From the NCBI GenBank assembly GCA_963628035.1, contig CAVGED010000045.1, positions 22,046-86,045 of the forward strand: a stretch of 64,000 bases of DNA. Direction: 5' to 3'. Made by a program: the position numbers and the translations under genes. Positions 46,957 through 56,582 of the stretch are shown here, piece after piece. Origin of the DNA: 14-2 sp963628035. Lineage in GTDB: Bacteria > Bacillota > Clostridia > Lachnospirales > Lachnospiraceae. The notes beneath the pieces were generated by a model that saw only the letters and a list, made by a program, of their open reading frames with translations, did not search any database and was not told the origin of the DNA. The first letter of the stretch is position 1, and every line of letters starts with the position of its first letter.

Positions 46957-49900
46957 GTGAAGTACTCAGACTTGATCAGCTTCAACCCGATTGAGGATGT
47001 CATTCAGCTTACTACGGCGGATGATGCGAACCGGGCGAAAGAGTATGTGAAATCTTATGTTATGTCTGATACCATGGCGGCAAATCTGAAAAGCCCGGTA
47101 TTAGATCAGCTTCAGATGGATGAAGTGGTTGATAACAAGGGTGTTCTTGTTGTTGGTAACTATGGTACTGGTAAATCACACTTGATGAGCGTGATTTCTT
47201 CTATTGCCAAGGATGCGGATAACCTTCAGTATCTTCAGAATAAAAACTTTGCAAAAGAGATGGCGTGCATCGCAGGCAAGTTTGAAGTGCTTCGCATAGA
47301 AATCGGCGGCGTAACGATGTCGCTACGTGAAATTCTGTTTGGCTTCATTGAAGACGATTTTGCAGCACGAGGAATTGATTTTGAAGTGCCGGATTTTGAT
47401 ACGATCCGCGATAATAAAAAGCTGATTCGAGATATGATGATGGCCTTCTCTGCAAAGTATCCGGACAAGGGATATCTGATTGTTGTGGATGAGTTCCTGA
47501 GTTATCTGACTTCCCGTGACGAGCGGCAAATTGTTCTTGATCTTGAGTTTTTCCGCGCACTTGGCGAGATGTGCTCCAAGAGCAAACTGCGTGTAATTTT
47601 TGGTGTGCAGGAGAAGATTTTCGATAATCCACGATTCAGCTTTGTGTCGGACACACTGAAACATGTGTCTGATCGTTTTACGCAGATTGTCATCACCAAA
47701 GAGGCAACATCTTATGTTGTGTCTGAGCGTATCTTGAAGAAAACGCCTGAGCAGAAGGCTTTGATTCGCAAGCATTTAGAGAAATTCTCAATGCTCTATA
47801 CCGGTATGTCTTCCCGGATGGACGAGTTTGTAGACCTGTTCCCAATTCATCCGTCCTATATTGATGTGTTCAATAAGATTTATCTGATTGAGAACCGGCA
47901 TATCCTGAAAAACATCTCAATGACAATTCGCGATATTTTTAACCGCGATGTGCCAGAGAATGAGCCGGGCATCATCTCTTTTGATAATTATTGGCCTGCA
48001 ATCAAATCCAATGGATTGCTCAAGAGTGATGTAACCATTAACCGCGTTGTTACTGCCAGTGGACAGCTGGAGGATATCATTAACCGTGCGTTCCCTAAGC
48101 CCACATACAAATCGCTGGCAATTAAAATTATCTATGCACTGAGTGTCTATCGTCTGACTACGAACGGCTTGGATGTACATTTCGGACTGACGGCAGAGAA
48201 CTTGAAAGATGATCTTTGCCTGTTCCTGCCGATGCCGGAGCAGGATGCAGATTTCCTGTTGGCTCTGATTAAGACTACACTGAAGGATATCATGACCACG
48301 GTATCCGGTCAGTTCATTATCTACAACGATGCCAATAACCAGTATTACATTGATGTGGATAAGGTCGTTGACTATGATGAGAAGATCAAACAAAAGGCTT
48401 CCATCATGGCAGATGGCGAACTGAATCGCTATTTCTATCAGCTGATTTACAGCTGCCTCGATTGGGACGCAAAGCAGTATGTTCCTGGATTTGAGATTTA
48501 TCAGCGTGACCTGAACTGGGATAGTCATAACATTTTCCGTGAAGGCTATCTGTTCCTCGGTCTGCCGGGAGAGCGTAGCACTGCGCAGCCGGAACGGGAT
48601 TTCTATATCCATATTATGCCGCCATACAGCAGCGGCAGCATTGCTGTGAAAAATTTGGAGGATGAAGTTTATTTCTTCTTCAAATCTACTGCGGAGTTCA
48701 AGGAGATTCTGGGTTTCTTCTCTGCTGCCAACGCACAGGCACAGATCAGTGAAGGCAAAGATAAGGATGCCTATTTGAGTAAAGCTGCGATGATCCGCAA
48801 AAAGCTGATTAAGTATCTGAGTGAAAATAAGAACACCTGCTTTGATATCCAGTATAAGGGGCAGAAGCGGCAGATGATCGAAGTGCTCCGTGGACGCTAT
48901 AACAGGGATATGGACTTTAAGGACACCGTTGATTTGGCGGCTTCCCTGTGTCTGGATGAATATTTCTGCGGCAAATATCCGGATTGTCCTATGATGAAAA
49001 CAAAGGTAACTCGGAAAAACATGGCAGAAAATGTACGACAGGCATTTGATTATTTTGCAGGTCGTAAAACGCAGACGGCAACCTTGATGCTCCAGAGCTT
49101 TGGCGTTCTGGACGGCGATAAGATTCGACCGGAAGGTTCCAAGTATGCAGCTTACTACATTGACCAGCTGAAACAGTTGCCGCCGCAGGGTGTTATCAAT
49201 TATTCGGATATCTTTGATGTCAAATATGATGACCAGTACGAAGATAAGCATTTCAAGATCAACTATCTTTTTACACCGATCATCTTCCTGTCCATGGTGT
49301 ATGCGGGCTATGCAACGATGACTCTGCGCAATGGCACTGTTCTGAGTGCATCGAATCTGGATACTGTACCTCGCATTGGTGTTCTGGACTTGTATGAGTT
49401 CAAATATCTGGCACGGCCTGCGCAAATGGCAATGGCAGAGCTGAAAAAGCTCTTTGATGTACTGGAAATCAATCCGGCTCTGCTGGACAACCCGAATGAC
49501 CGTGATGAGGGAGTAAAACAACTGCTGAAAAAAGCACAGGAAAAGAGCAACGCTGCCGTTCTTGCGAACCAGAAGCTGAACAATGGATTTGAGCTTTGGA
49601 ATGAACCACTTGTGGATGCCCAGCATCTGATCGCTATGCAGAAAGCCTGTGCAGCAGTTAAGGATGAATTCAGCAATTATTCCGCTCGGTTCAATACTCC
49701 GGCGAAGCTGAATAACTTCACGCTGACTTTTGATGAAATTGACAAGCTGGCAGAGCAGATTGCGCTGATCAAGGCGATTGCGGAATATGTGACTTTCAAA
49801 ACGGATTGTGCAAACAATGTTTCCTATCTGAGTAACATTGAGTTCATCGACCTTGGCGCAAACTTCAAACAAAAACTGGAAGCTGCAAAAGACGAATTCC

Positions 49901-50631
49901 TTTCTGCACGCGATAGCATTCTGACCGGTACATCCGGAGATGCAGCCGCACAGAAGGTAAATGCTGCTCTTGAAAAGGTAAAAGAAGAGTATATCGGCAT
50001 TTATTTTGAAGAACATAAGAAAAAACGCCTGGACATTGACGATGCAAAACGACGCGGTAAATTACAGGAAAGTTCCGTACTGGCAAATCTGCGCAAGCTG
50101 CGCGGTGTTGAAATCCTTTCGGCAGCCAAACTGACAAAGATCGAGCAGGACATGGCTAACTTGAAAGTTTGCTATGAGCTGACACCGACTGAGCTGAAAA
50201 CAACTCATATCTGCCCGCATTGCCATTATAATCTTGGTGATCAAGTGCCGAATGTAGCGGGCCAGCTGGATAATCTGGATATTCGGATTGATGATCTGGT
50301 GACGGAGTGGACGCAGACTCTGTTGAATACGATTTCTGACCCGATTGTGGCAAGCCAGAAAGAGTACCTGAGTGCAGAACAGCAGAAAGTGATTGATGAC
50401 TTTATTGCATCCGGTACTTTGCCGAAGCGTGTTGACGATTTCTTCATCAAGGCGATTCAGGCATTGCTGAAGGGCTTTGAACCTGTGGTAGTGGATGCAA
50501 AAGATTTGATGGATAAACTGACGAAGCTGCCGCCGATGGATGAAGTTAGCTTTAAGCAGAAGCTGAATGAGCTGATTGCTGACTATACCAAGGGTAAAGA
50601 CGAAGGCAAACTCCGTATCATTGTTAAGTAA
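46957..50631 (+). CDS. brxC: BREX ATPase, BrxC/PglY-like (DUF6079)
   Basis: Large cytoplasmic P-loop ATPase of a BREX phage-defence system, 1224 residues. GTG start after GGGAGG. Walker A GNYGTGKS is at residues 67-74 and Walker B LIVVDE at 174-179, followed by a sensor-like region (LRVIFGVQEKIF). The remaining 900 residues are mainly helical, and a CPHC zinc-type pair lies near residue 1085 (HICPHCHYNLGDQVP). BrxC/PglY ATPases are essential in studied BREX systems and act with PglX and PglZ. GC content is lower than in flanking metabolic genes. Confidence 0.9.
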   Translation: MKYSDLISFNPIEDVIQLTTADDANRAKEYVKSYVMSDTMAANLKSPVLDQLQMDEVVDNKGVLVVGNYGTGKSHLMSVISSIAKDADNLQYLQNKNFAKEMACIAGKFEVLRIEIGGVTMSLREILFGFIEDDFAARGIDFEVPDFDTIRDNKKLIRDMMMAFSAKYPDKGYLIVVDEFLSYLTSRDERQIVLDLEFFRALGEMCSKSKLRVIFGVQEKIFDNPRFSFVSDTLKHVSDRFTQIVITKEATSYVVSERILKKTPEQKALIRKHLEKFSMLYTGMSSRMDEFVDLFPIHPSYIDVFNKIYLIENRHILKNISMTIRDIFNRDVPENEPGIISFDNYWPAIKSNGLLKSDVTINRVVTASGQLEDIINRAFPKPTYKSLAIKIIYALSVYRLTTNGLDVHFGLTAENLKDDLCLFLPMPEQDADFLLALIKTTLKDIMTTVSGQFIIYNDANNQYYIDVDKVVDYDEKIKQKASIMADGELNRYFYQLIYSCLDWDAKQYVPGFEIYQRDLNWDSHNIFREGYLFLGLPGERSTAQPERDFYIHIMPPYSSGSIAVKNLEDEVYFFFKSTAEFKEILGFFSAANAQAQISEGKDKDAYLSKAAMIRKKLIKYLSENKNTCFDIQYKGQKRQMIEVLRGRYNRDMDFKDTVDLAASLCLDEYFCGKYPDCPMMKTKVTRKNMAENVRQAFDYFAGRKTQTATLMLQSFGVLDGDKIRPEGSKYAAYYIDQLKQLPPQGVINYSDIFDVKYDDQYEDKHFKINYLFTPIIFLSMVYAGYATMTLRNGTVLSASNLDTVPRIGVLDLYEFKYLARPAQMAMAELKKLFDVLEINPALLDNPNDRDEGVKQLLKKAQEKSNAAVLANQKLNNGFELWNEPLVDAQHLIAMQKACAAVKDEFSNYSARFNTPAKLNNFTLTFDEIDKLAEQIALIKAIAEYVTFKTDCANNVSYLSNIEFIDLGANFKQKLEAAKDEFLSARDSILTGTSGDAAAQKVNAALEKVKEEYIGIYFEEHKKKRLDIDDAKRRGKLQESSVLANLRKLRGVEILSAAKLTKIEQDMANLKVCYELTPTELKTTHICPHCHYNLGDQVPNVAGQLDNLDIRIDDLVTEWTQTLLNTISDPIVASQKEYLSAEQQKVIDDFIASGTLPKRVDDFFIKAIQALLKGFEPVVVDAKDLMDKLTKLPPMDEVSFKQKLNELIADYTKGKDEGKLRIIVK

Positions 50632-50668
50632 GAATAAATTGTGAGAAAGCGAGGCGAGGCGTGTGCTG

Positions 50669-51667
50669 ATGAATACACCGGAGTATTTCTCCATCATCGA
50701 AAATATCAAAAGTGAGATCAAGGCCGCACAATACCGTGCAACAGTTCATGCAAATTCAGATTTGCTACTCCTTTATTATGACATTGGAACGGTTATTAAC
50801 GAATACAAAACATGGGGGAATAAATTTATTGAAAATCTCTCCTATGATATTCAGGTAACTTTCCCGGAGAGAAAAGGGTATTCTGTCCGAAATCTGAAGT
50901 ACATGGCGAAATTTGCAGCCCGCTTTGCTGACAGAGAAATTGTGCAAGATGTGCTTGCACAAATTACTTGGTATCACAACATTGCTTTGATGGATAAGGT
51001 TAAAACTGCGGAAGAACATATCTGGTATGCAAATGCAACGGCACAAAATGGCTGGTCCCGTAATGTTCTTGTCCATCAGATTGAAAGCGGCTTATATCAG
51101 CGGCAGGTTCTGGCGAATAAGGTCACGAATTTTGAACACCGTCTGCCATCTCCGCAGAGCGAGCTTGCAGTGCAGACTATGAAAGACCCGTATGTCTTTG
51201 ATTTCATTCCATTCCGGGAAGATATGCTGGAGCGGGACATTGAGCAGGCATTAGTGCGGGATGTGACCAAGCTGCTTCTGGAACTTGGAACAGGCTTTGC
51301 GTTCTTGGGAAATCAGTACCACCTGAATGTTGGTGGCGATGATTTCTATATCGACTTGCTGTTCTATAACCTGAACCTGCGCTGCTATGTGGTTATCGAA
51401 CTGAAAACCGGAGAATTCAAACCGGAATATGCCGGACAGTTGAATTTTTACCTGTCAGCGGTGGATGGTATCTTAAAGAAAGAGCAGGATAACCCATCCA
51501 TTGGCCTGCTCCTTTGCAAGAGCAAGAACAACGTGGTAGCAGAATACTCCCTCAAGGACATTTCCAAGCCGATTGGCGTGAGCGAATACAAAGTTACCAG
51601 CAGCTTGCCGGATGATCTGGAAAAGCAGCTGCCGTCCGTCGAAGATATCCAGAAACGGATTAAATGA
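50669..51667 (+). CDS. YhcG-type PDDEXK nuclease (DUF1016)
   Basis: 332 residues from ATG 50669. The N-terminal helical domain (LLLLYYDIGTVINEYKTWG... NLKYMAKFAARF, then ITWYHNIALMDKV) matches the DUF1016 N-terminal region. The C-terminal PDDEXK fold has the expected acidic pattern: Asp in DDFYIDLLFY and E-x-K in VVIELKTGEF, then AGQLNFYLSAVD. Such nucleases often ride inside restriction and BREX loci. Here it is inserted between brxC and pglX. The gene contains one copy, and is followed by another, of a 12-bp palindrome. Confidence 0.9.
   Translation: MNTPEYFSIIENIKSEIKAAQYRATVHANSDLLLLYYDIGTVINEYKTWGNKFIENLSYDIQVTFPERKGYSVRNLKYMAKFAARFADREIVQDVLAQITWYHNIALMDKVKTAEEHIWYANATAQNGWSRNVLVHQIESGLYQRQVLANKVTNFEHRLPSPQSELAVQTMKDPYVFDFIPFREDMLERDIEQALVRDVTKLLLELGTGFAFLGNQYHLNVGGDDFYIDLLFYNLNLRCYVVIELKTGEFKPEYAGQLNFYLSAVDGILKKEQDNPSIGLLLCKSKNNVVAEYSLKDISKPIGVSEYKVTSSLPDDLEKQLPSVEDIQKRIK
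50937..50965. repeat. Palindrome copy 1, inside the nuclease gene
   Basis: AAATTGTGCAAG (50937-50948), loop ATGTG, CTTGCACAA-ATT. It codes for E-I-V-Q-D-V-L-A-Q-I, so it could be a chance result of coding, but it is nearly identical to copy 2 over 31 bases. Confidence 0.75.
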
Positions 51668-51695
51668 AATTGTGCAAGTGCCGCTTGCACAATTT
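51667..51695. repeat. Palindrome copy 2, between nuclease and pglX
   Basis: AAATTGTGCAAG (51667-51678) and CTTGCACAATTT (51684-51695) form a perfect 12-bp stem around TGCCG. It begins at the last base of the nuclease stop codon and ends 26 bases before the pglX start. No T-run follows, so it is an operator, processing site or stability element rather than a terminator. Confidence 0.8.
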
Positions 51696-51720
51696 AGAAA
51701 ACGAAAGTGAGGAAACAGCT

Positions 51721-54276
51721 ATGGAACGCAGAAAGCTGACCAAAGAAGATATAGATAAAGTGCGCAACATCGAAGGCTTTCCCATTGGTACAGATGAGGA
51801 TATCATTGCGCTTTCGGATGCGCCGTTTTATACTGCATGTCCGAATCCCTTTATCGAGGACTTCATCAAGGAGTATGGTACGCCTTATGATGAAGCAACG
51901 GACGATTATCATCGGGAGCCGTTTGCGGCGGATGTGAGTGAAGGTAAGAATGACCCGATTTACAATGCACATTCTTACCATACAAAAGTACCGTATAAAG
52001 CAATTATGCGTTATGTTTTGCACTATACTAAGCCGGGGGATATTGTTCTTGACGGCTTTTCTGGAAGTGGAATGACAGGAGTTGCATGTCAATCGTGTGG
52101 AACGCTAAATGAACAAGACCGCTTGAAAATGCAGATGACGCAAAAAGATATTACTTGGGGGGCGAGAAGAGCAATTTTATGCGATTTGTCGCCAGCTGCA
52201 TCGTTTATAACAAGGCAGTACAATAGACAAGTAGATATGACAGAGGTTGCCAGAAAGGCTAATGAAGTACTAAAAGAATGTGAGCGAAAATGTGAGTGGA
52301 TGTATCGAACCAAACATGATGACGGAAATGCGCAGCTGTCGTTTGGAAGCACTTATGGACAGATTAACTGCACAGTTTGGTCTGATGTTTTGATTTGTCC
52401 TCATTGTGGAAAAACGTTTGTTCTGTGGGATGTAGCATTGGATCATGATGCTGGAAAGGTAAAAGATGTTTTTTCCTGCCCAAATTGTACATCGTCCTTG
52501 AAAAAAAAGGATTGTGATCATGCAGTAGAACAATATTTTGATGATGCACTTGGAAAAGTTGTCAGCATGGATAAACAGGTTCCAGTGTATATTGATTATA
52601 CATATGAGGGAAAGAGATTCAGAAAAAAACCAGATGAATACGATCTTGAAGTGTTGAGAAAGGTCGCTGAGTATAAAATATCAGACTGGTACCCTTCCGA
52701 TCGTATGTGTGAAGGAAGTGAATCACGGAGAAATGATAAATCGGGCATAACCAATGTGCATCAGTTTTTTACCAAAAGAAACTTGATTGCATTAGCTTGC
52801 TTAAGAGAATGCCTCCAGATACCACGACTGTGCTTTGAATATACCGCTACTATTTCAAGAAGTACAAAACAGTTGCGGCTCCTTGTGAGTTACTTTTTCC
52901 ATGGTGGTGGTGGATGGGTGGGCACCGGTTTATCAGGGACACTCTATTTGCCATCTTTTAGTATTGAACAGAATGTACTCAAAACATTCCGTGGAAAAAT
53001 CAGCGGCATGGTTGACTTCGACTATGCAAAAAATGGGCAAACAATTGGGTCGACACAGTCAACAACGGATTTATCCAACATTCCAACTAACACTATCGAC
53101 TATATTTTTACAGACCCTCCTTTTGGCAGCAATTTGAATTATTCTGAATTGAGCTATATATGGGAATCTTGGCTAAAAGTTAAAACTTCCCAGAGAACTG
53201 AAGCGATTATGAATGAGGTTCAAGGCAAGGGAATTGTAGAATATCAGCAACTTATGACGCAATGCTTCAAGGAGTACTTTAGAGTGCTGAAGCCAAACCG
53301 ATGGATGACTGTTGAATTTCATAACTCAAAAAATGCTGTTTGGAATGCAATTCAAGAGTCACTTTTACGGGCGGGATTTATTATCGCCGATGTTAGAACG
53401 TTGGATAAAAAACAGGGAAGTTTTAAGCAGGTAAATAATAACTCTGCCGTAAAACAGGATTTGATTTTGTCGGTTTATAAACCGCAAGAACAATTTCGAG
53501 AGCAGTTCTTATCTAATGCTGGCTCAGAGACCACGGCATGGTCTTTTGTTAGGCAACACCTATCGAATATCCCGGTTGTAGTAGAAAGCAATGGAAAAAT
53601 TGAACTTGTTGCTGAACGCCAGGCGTATCTTCTCTTCGACCGCATGGTTGCCTACCACATCATGCAGGGAATTCCGGTGCCACTGGATGCTACCGATTTC
53701 TATCGCGGCTTGGACGAGAAGTTCCTGAAACGCGATAATATGTATTTCCTGCCGGATCAGGTCAATGAGTATGATACTGCCCGTATTACGACCGAAGTGG
53801 AGAATATCCAGTTTGAACTGTTTGTTACGAATGAGAAGTCTGCTATTTCCTGGCTGTATCAGCAGTTGGATGAGCAGTTCTGCGGTCCGCAGACCTACGC
53901 AGAGCTTCAGCCGAAGTTCATGCAGGAAGTCAAGGCGGTTGATAAATATGAGCAGATGCCGGAACTTGCTACCATTCTGGAAGAGAACTTCCTGCAAGAC
54001 GAGAAAGGCCGTTGGTACATCCCGGATGTGACCAAGGAAGGCGATCTGGTCAAATTGCGTGAGAAGAACCTGTGGAAGGAATTTGAAGGCTACATGAACA
54101 GCAAGGGCAAGCTGAAGTTGTTCCGTTCGGAGGCTATCCGTGTAGGCTTCTCTCGCCTTTGGAAAGAAAAGAACTATAAAGCCATCGTTGATATCGCAGA
54201 ACGTCTGCCGGAGCAGACCATTCAGGAAGATTCCAACCTGCTGATGTACTATGATATCAGCCTTGGAAGAGTGTAA
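51721..54276 (+). CDS. pglX: PglX-type DNA methyltransferase of the BREX system
   Basis: 851 residues from ATG 51721, after GTGAGG; the frame is open further back to 51664, but that part is the palindrome. SAM motif I is DGFSGSGMTG (111-120) and the catalytic motif IV is DPPF (465-468), in the order motif I then IV. Between them lie two CxxC zinc pairs (CPHCGKTF, CPNC). BREX methyltransferases mark host DNA at a non-palindromic site. The middle (about 52080-53560) is clearly AT-richer than both ends, suggesting exchange of the specificity region. The base modified (N6-A or N4-C) cannot be told. Confidence 0.88.
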   Translation: MERRKLTKEDIDKVRNIEGFPIGTDEDIIALSDAPFYTACPNPFIEDFIKEYGTPYDEATDDYHREPFAADVSEGKNDPIYNAHSYHTKVPYKAIMRYVLHYTKPGDIVLDGFSGSGMTGVACQSCGTLNEQDRLKMQMTQKDITWGARRAILCDLSPAASFITRQYNRQVDMTEVARKANEVLKECERKCEWMYRTKHDDGNAQLSFGSTYGQINCTVWSDVLICPHCGKTFVLWDVALDHDAGKVKDVFSCPNCTSSLKKKDCDHAVEQYFDDALGKVVSMDKQVPVYIDYTYEGKRFRKKPDEYDLEVLRKVAEYKISDWYPSDRMCEGSESRRNDKSGITNVHQFFTKRNLIALACLRECLQIPRLCFEYTATISRSTKQLRLLVSYFFHGGGGWVGTGLSGTLYLPSFSIEQNVLKTFRGKISGMVDFDYAKNGQTIGSTQSTTDLSNIPTNTIDYIFTDPPFGSNLNYSELSYIWESWLKVKTSQRTEAIMNEVQGKGIVEYQQLMTQCFKEYFRVLKPNRWMTVEFHNSKNAVWNAIQESLLRAGFIIADVRTLDKKQGSFKQVNNNSAVKQDLILSVYKPQEQFREQFLSNAGSETTAWSFVRQHLSNIPVVVESNGKIELVAERQAYLLFDRMVAYHIMQGIPVPLDATDFYRGLDEKFLKRDNMYFLPDQVNEYDTARITTEVENIQFELFVTNEKSAISWLYQQLDEQFCGPQTYAELQPKFMQEVKAVDKYEQMPELATILEENFLQDEKGRWYIPDVTKEGDLVKLREKNLWKEFEGYMNSKGKLKLFRSEAIRVGFSRLWKEKNYKAIVDIAERLPEQTIQEDSNLLMYYDISLGRV

Positions 54277-54290
54277 AAGGAGTGTTGCCT

Positions 54291-55433
54291 ATGGGGAAGA
54301 ATGAATCATCTGAAATCAAGAGAACACCAATTCGCGAAGCAGTAAAACTGCGCTTGTGGGGAATGGCAGCAGGCAGATGCGAAATTTGCAACAAACTGTT
54401 GTATTTGGATTCACATTATGGCGATGATGCCAATTTTGCCGAAAATGCCCATATTCACGCAGTTGGTAAAACAGGACCAAGACATGCGGATGATATGACG
54501 CAAGATGAAATAAATAACATAGACAATTTAATGCTTCTTTGTGCCGAGCATCACCATTTAATAGATACTAAGCCTGAAAACTACCTGTCGGATTTTTTGA
54601 TTGTACAGAAGAAGACTCATGAAGAACGGATTCGGAGATTAACGGAGATTCAAGATGCTGATTCTTGTAAGATGGTAACATTCTTCTCAAATATAGATAA
54701 TGTAGATGTGTTTAATGCGGCATCTGTCCTTAGAAGAGCCACTGTAAAATGTGGTCTTTATCCAAAACAGGATGACCCAATAGAATTGCATAATGGATTA
54801 GTCACAAAATACATACCATCAAAGGATATTATGCAATTTCAAGCAGCTGAACTGGAAGGCCAAGTCAAGCAGTATTTTGGTAGCATTGTAAAGAAGGAAG
54901 ATGTTGTTGCATTGTTTGCACTTGCGCCTCAACCGCTTCTTTTCAAATTGGGGTATTTACTTTGCGACCAATTAAATGTTCGTGTCTTTCAGTGCCACCG
55001 CGAGGGAGATAAATGGGCATGGCCAGAGGATCAGTCAACAGTGGATTTTCAAATCCATCAGTCGAAGGCCGAATCCGAAACTATGGTGGCATTAGTTATT
55101 GATTTGAGTGCTGAAATTGTTGATAAAAGAATTGAAAATGCATTGGGCCCCAAATGCTCTATTTACCATCTTACTATTCCGGAACCCAATCGCGTGTTTG
55201 TCAAGAATCCTCAGATTCAAGATAGTTTTGTCCGCACTTTTCGACTGGCAATGGAAAGAATAAAGAATGATAATCCTAAGGCAAAGGAAATCTGCTTGTT
55301 TCCAGCTATGCCAGCATCGCTTGCAGTTCGTGCGGGTATGGATATCATGCCAAAGGTGGATTTGCCAGTTAAAATCTATGATCAACTTTCACAGAAAAAC
55401 AGTTTTGAAGAAACTATAACGATTGGAGGGTAA
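54291..55433 (+). CDS. cap5: CBASS effector Cap5: HNH nuclease fused to SAVED domain
   Basis: 380 residues from ATG 54291 (AAAAGGAG upstream), 14 bases after pglX. N-terminal HNH endonuclease: zinc Cys pair C30-x2-C33 (CEIC), HIHAV (52-58 region) and LCAEHHHLID (83-92). C-terminal SAVED domain, about residues 130-380, with VVALFALAPQPLLFKLGYLL and MVALVIDLSAEI, a CARF-related fold that binds cyclic oligonucleotides. On ligand binding, known Cap5 proteins oligomerise and degrade DNA, killing the cell. AT-rich compared with brxC. Confidence 0.92.
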   Translation: MGKNESSEIKRTPIREAVKLRLWGMAAGRCEICNKLLYLDSHYGDDANFAENAHIHAVGKTGPRHADDMTQDEINNIDNLMLLCAEHHHLIDTKPENYLSDFLIVQKKTHEERIRRLTEIQDADSCKMVTFFSNIDNVDVFNAASVLRRATVKCGLYPKQDDPIELHNGLVTKYIPSKDIMQFQAAELEGQVKQYFGSIVKKEDVVALFALAPQPLLFKLGYLLCDQLNVRVFQCHREGDKWAWPEDQSTVDFQIHQSKAESETMVALVIDLSAEIVDKRIENALGPKCSIYHLTIPEPNRVFVKNPQIQDSFVRTFRLAMERIKNDNPKAKEICLFPAMPASLAVRAGMDIMPKVDLPVKIYDQLSQKNSFEETITIGG

Positions 55434-55436
55434 ATG

Positions 55437-56582
55437 ATGTATACCAAGGAAGCGTATAATAGCCTGCTTAAATCGACAGCTCAGAACATTGATATTAGTG
55501 ACGAAATGTTTGAGGCAGCAGAAAAGACCTATAAAGATCTTGGAAAATGGATAGATCAGGAGACTCCTGGTTATGAAATTAGTATTTATCCGCAAGGTTC
55601 ATTTGCCCTTGGAACTGTGGTTCGTCCAATTACAAATGCAGATGATTACGACTTGGATATTGTCTGTCAATTCAAGAGTCAGTATGGTTTGACAGCAAAG
55701 GAACTTAAGGTTGATGTGGTTAAACCACTGCTTGTCCGTTACAAAAAAACGAGCAGAGAAATTGAAGAAAAAAAGAGATGCTGGCATGTTGAATACGATG
55801 ATGTTCCAAACTTCCATATGGATGTTATTCCTGCTCATACTTATGGGAGCGTAATCCGTATAACGGATCATAATGAAGACTATGATACTTATGATTATTT
55901 GGGAAGCAATCCGGCAGGATATGTGAAATGGTTTTTCGATGCTTGTGCAAAGCAACGCAACAGATTATATGAGCAATATGTCAAGGATCATCGTACAGTC
56001 GTTGCGCAAGCTGAGGTTGAAGATGTAAAGCGTAGAAAAGTAAAAACGCCATTACAACGCGTTGTACAGATTCTTAAACGGCATAGAGACATTAAGTTTG
56101 CAGATGACAACAGCGGTAATAAGCCCATATCAATTATAATCACAACAATAGCGGGAAGGCTGTATGAAGAAGAGGATAATATTTACGATGCTCTTTTCAA
56201 TATCCTTTCTAAAGCTCCTTCTTGGATTATGGATAACCGCAAAGGCCAGCAATTTTACATAGAAAACCCAAGTTATAAAGGTGAAAACTTTGCTGATAAG
56301 TGGAATACGCATCCGGAACGTGCTACTGCATTTTTACAATGGTTATATGCTGCGAGGAAAGACCTGGTCGATGGAAGCCTTTTGCAATATAACCGAATTG
56401 AAATGGGAAATCATCTAAAAGAATGCTTTGGTAGCGAGACCGGAAAAGCTGTTTTTAACAGTGAAGCAGAGACAGTGAGATCAGCTATTGCAGCGGGAAC
56501 CTTGAAAGTAGACACATCGACAGGAAATATATCAAAATATGGCACAGTTTCAGTTCCACCAGCACATCACTTTGGCGCGTAA
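55437..56582 (+). CDS. cdn: CBASS CD-NTase (cyclic oligonucleotide synthase)
   Basis: 381 residues. Two ATGs overlap (55434, 55437); 55437 lies seven bases after GGAGG. Nucleotidyltransferase core: YPQGSFALGTVV (Gly-Ser at 54-55), catalytic Asp in DDYDLDI (72 and 74), third Asp129 in FHMDVIPA. It makes the second messenger that triggers the SAVED effector. The C-terminus ends PPAHHFGA; such Gly/Ala tails are the site of Cap2-type conjugation in type II CBASS. The clade and product are not determined. The next gene starts inside its last 44 bases. Confidence 0.93.
   Translation: MYTKEAYNSLLKSTAQNIDISDEMFEAAEKTYKDLGKWIDQETPGYEISIYPQGSFALGTVVRPITNADDYDLDIVCQFKSQYGLTAKELKVDVVKPLLVRYKKTSREIEEKKRCWHVEYDDVPNFHMDVIPAHTYGSVIRITDHNEDYDTYDYLGSNPAGYVKWFFDACAKQRNRLYEQYVKDHRTVVAQAEVEDVKRRKVKTPLQRVVQILKRHRDIKFADDNSGNKPISIIITTIAGRLYEEEDNIYDALFNILSKAPSWIMDNRKGQQFYIENPSYKGENFADKWNTHPERATAFLQWLYAARKDLVDGSLLQYNRIEMGNHLKECFGSETGKAVFNSEAETVRSAIAAGTLKVDTSTGNISKYGTVSVPPAHHFGA

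Noticed and set aside
47917..50016. Open frame of about 700 codons on the minus strand opposite brxC
   Set aside because: It mirrors the codon pattern of brxC, has no ribosome-binding site and its translation resembles no protein; it is a coding shadow. Similar minus-strand frames opposite alaS and the MTA-deaminase-like gene were rejected for the same reason.
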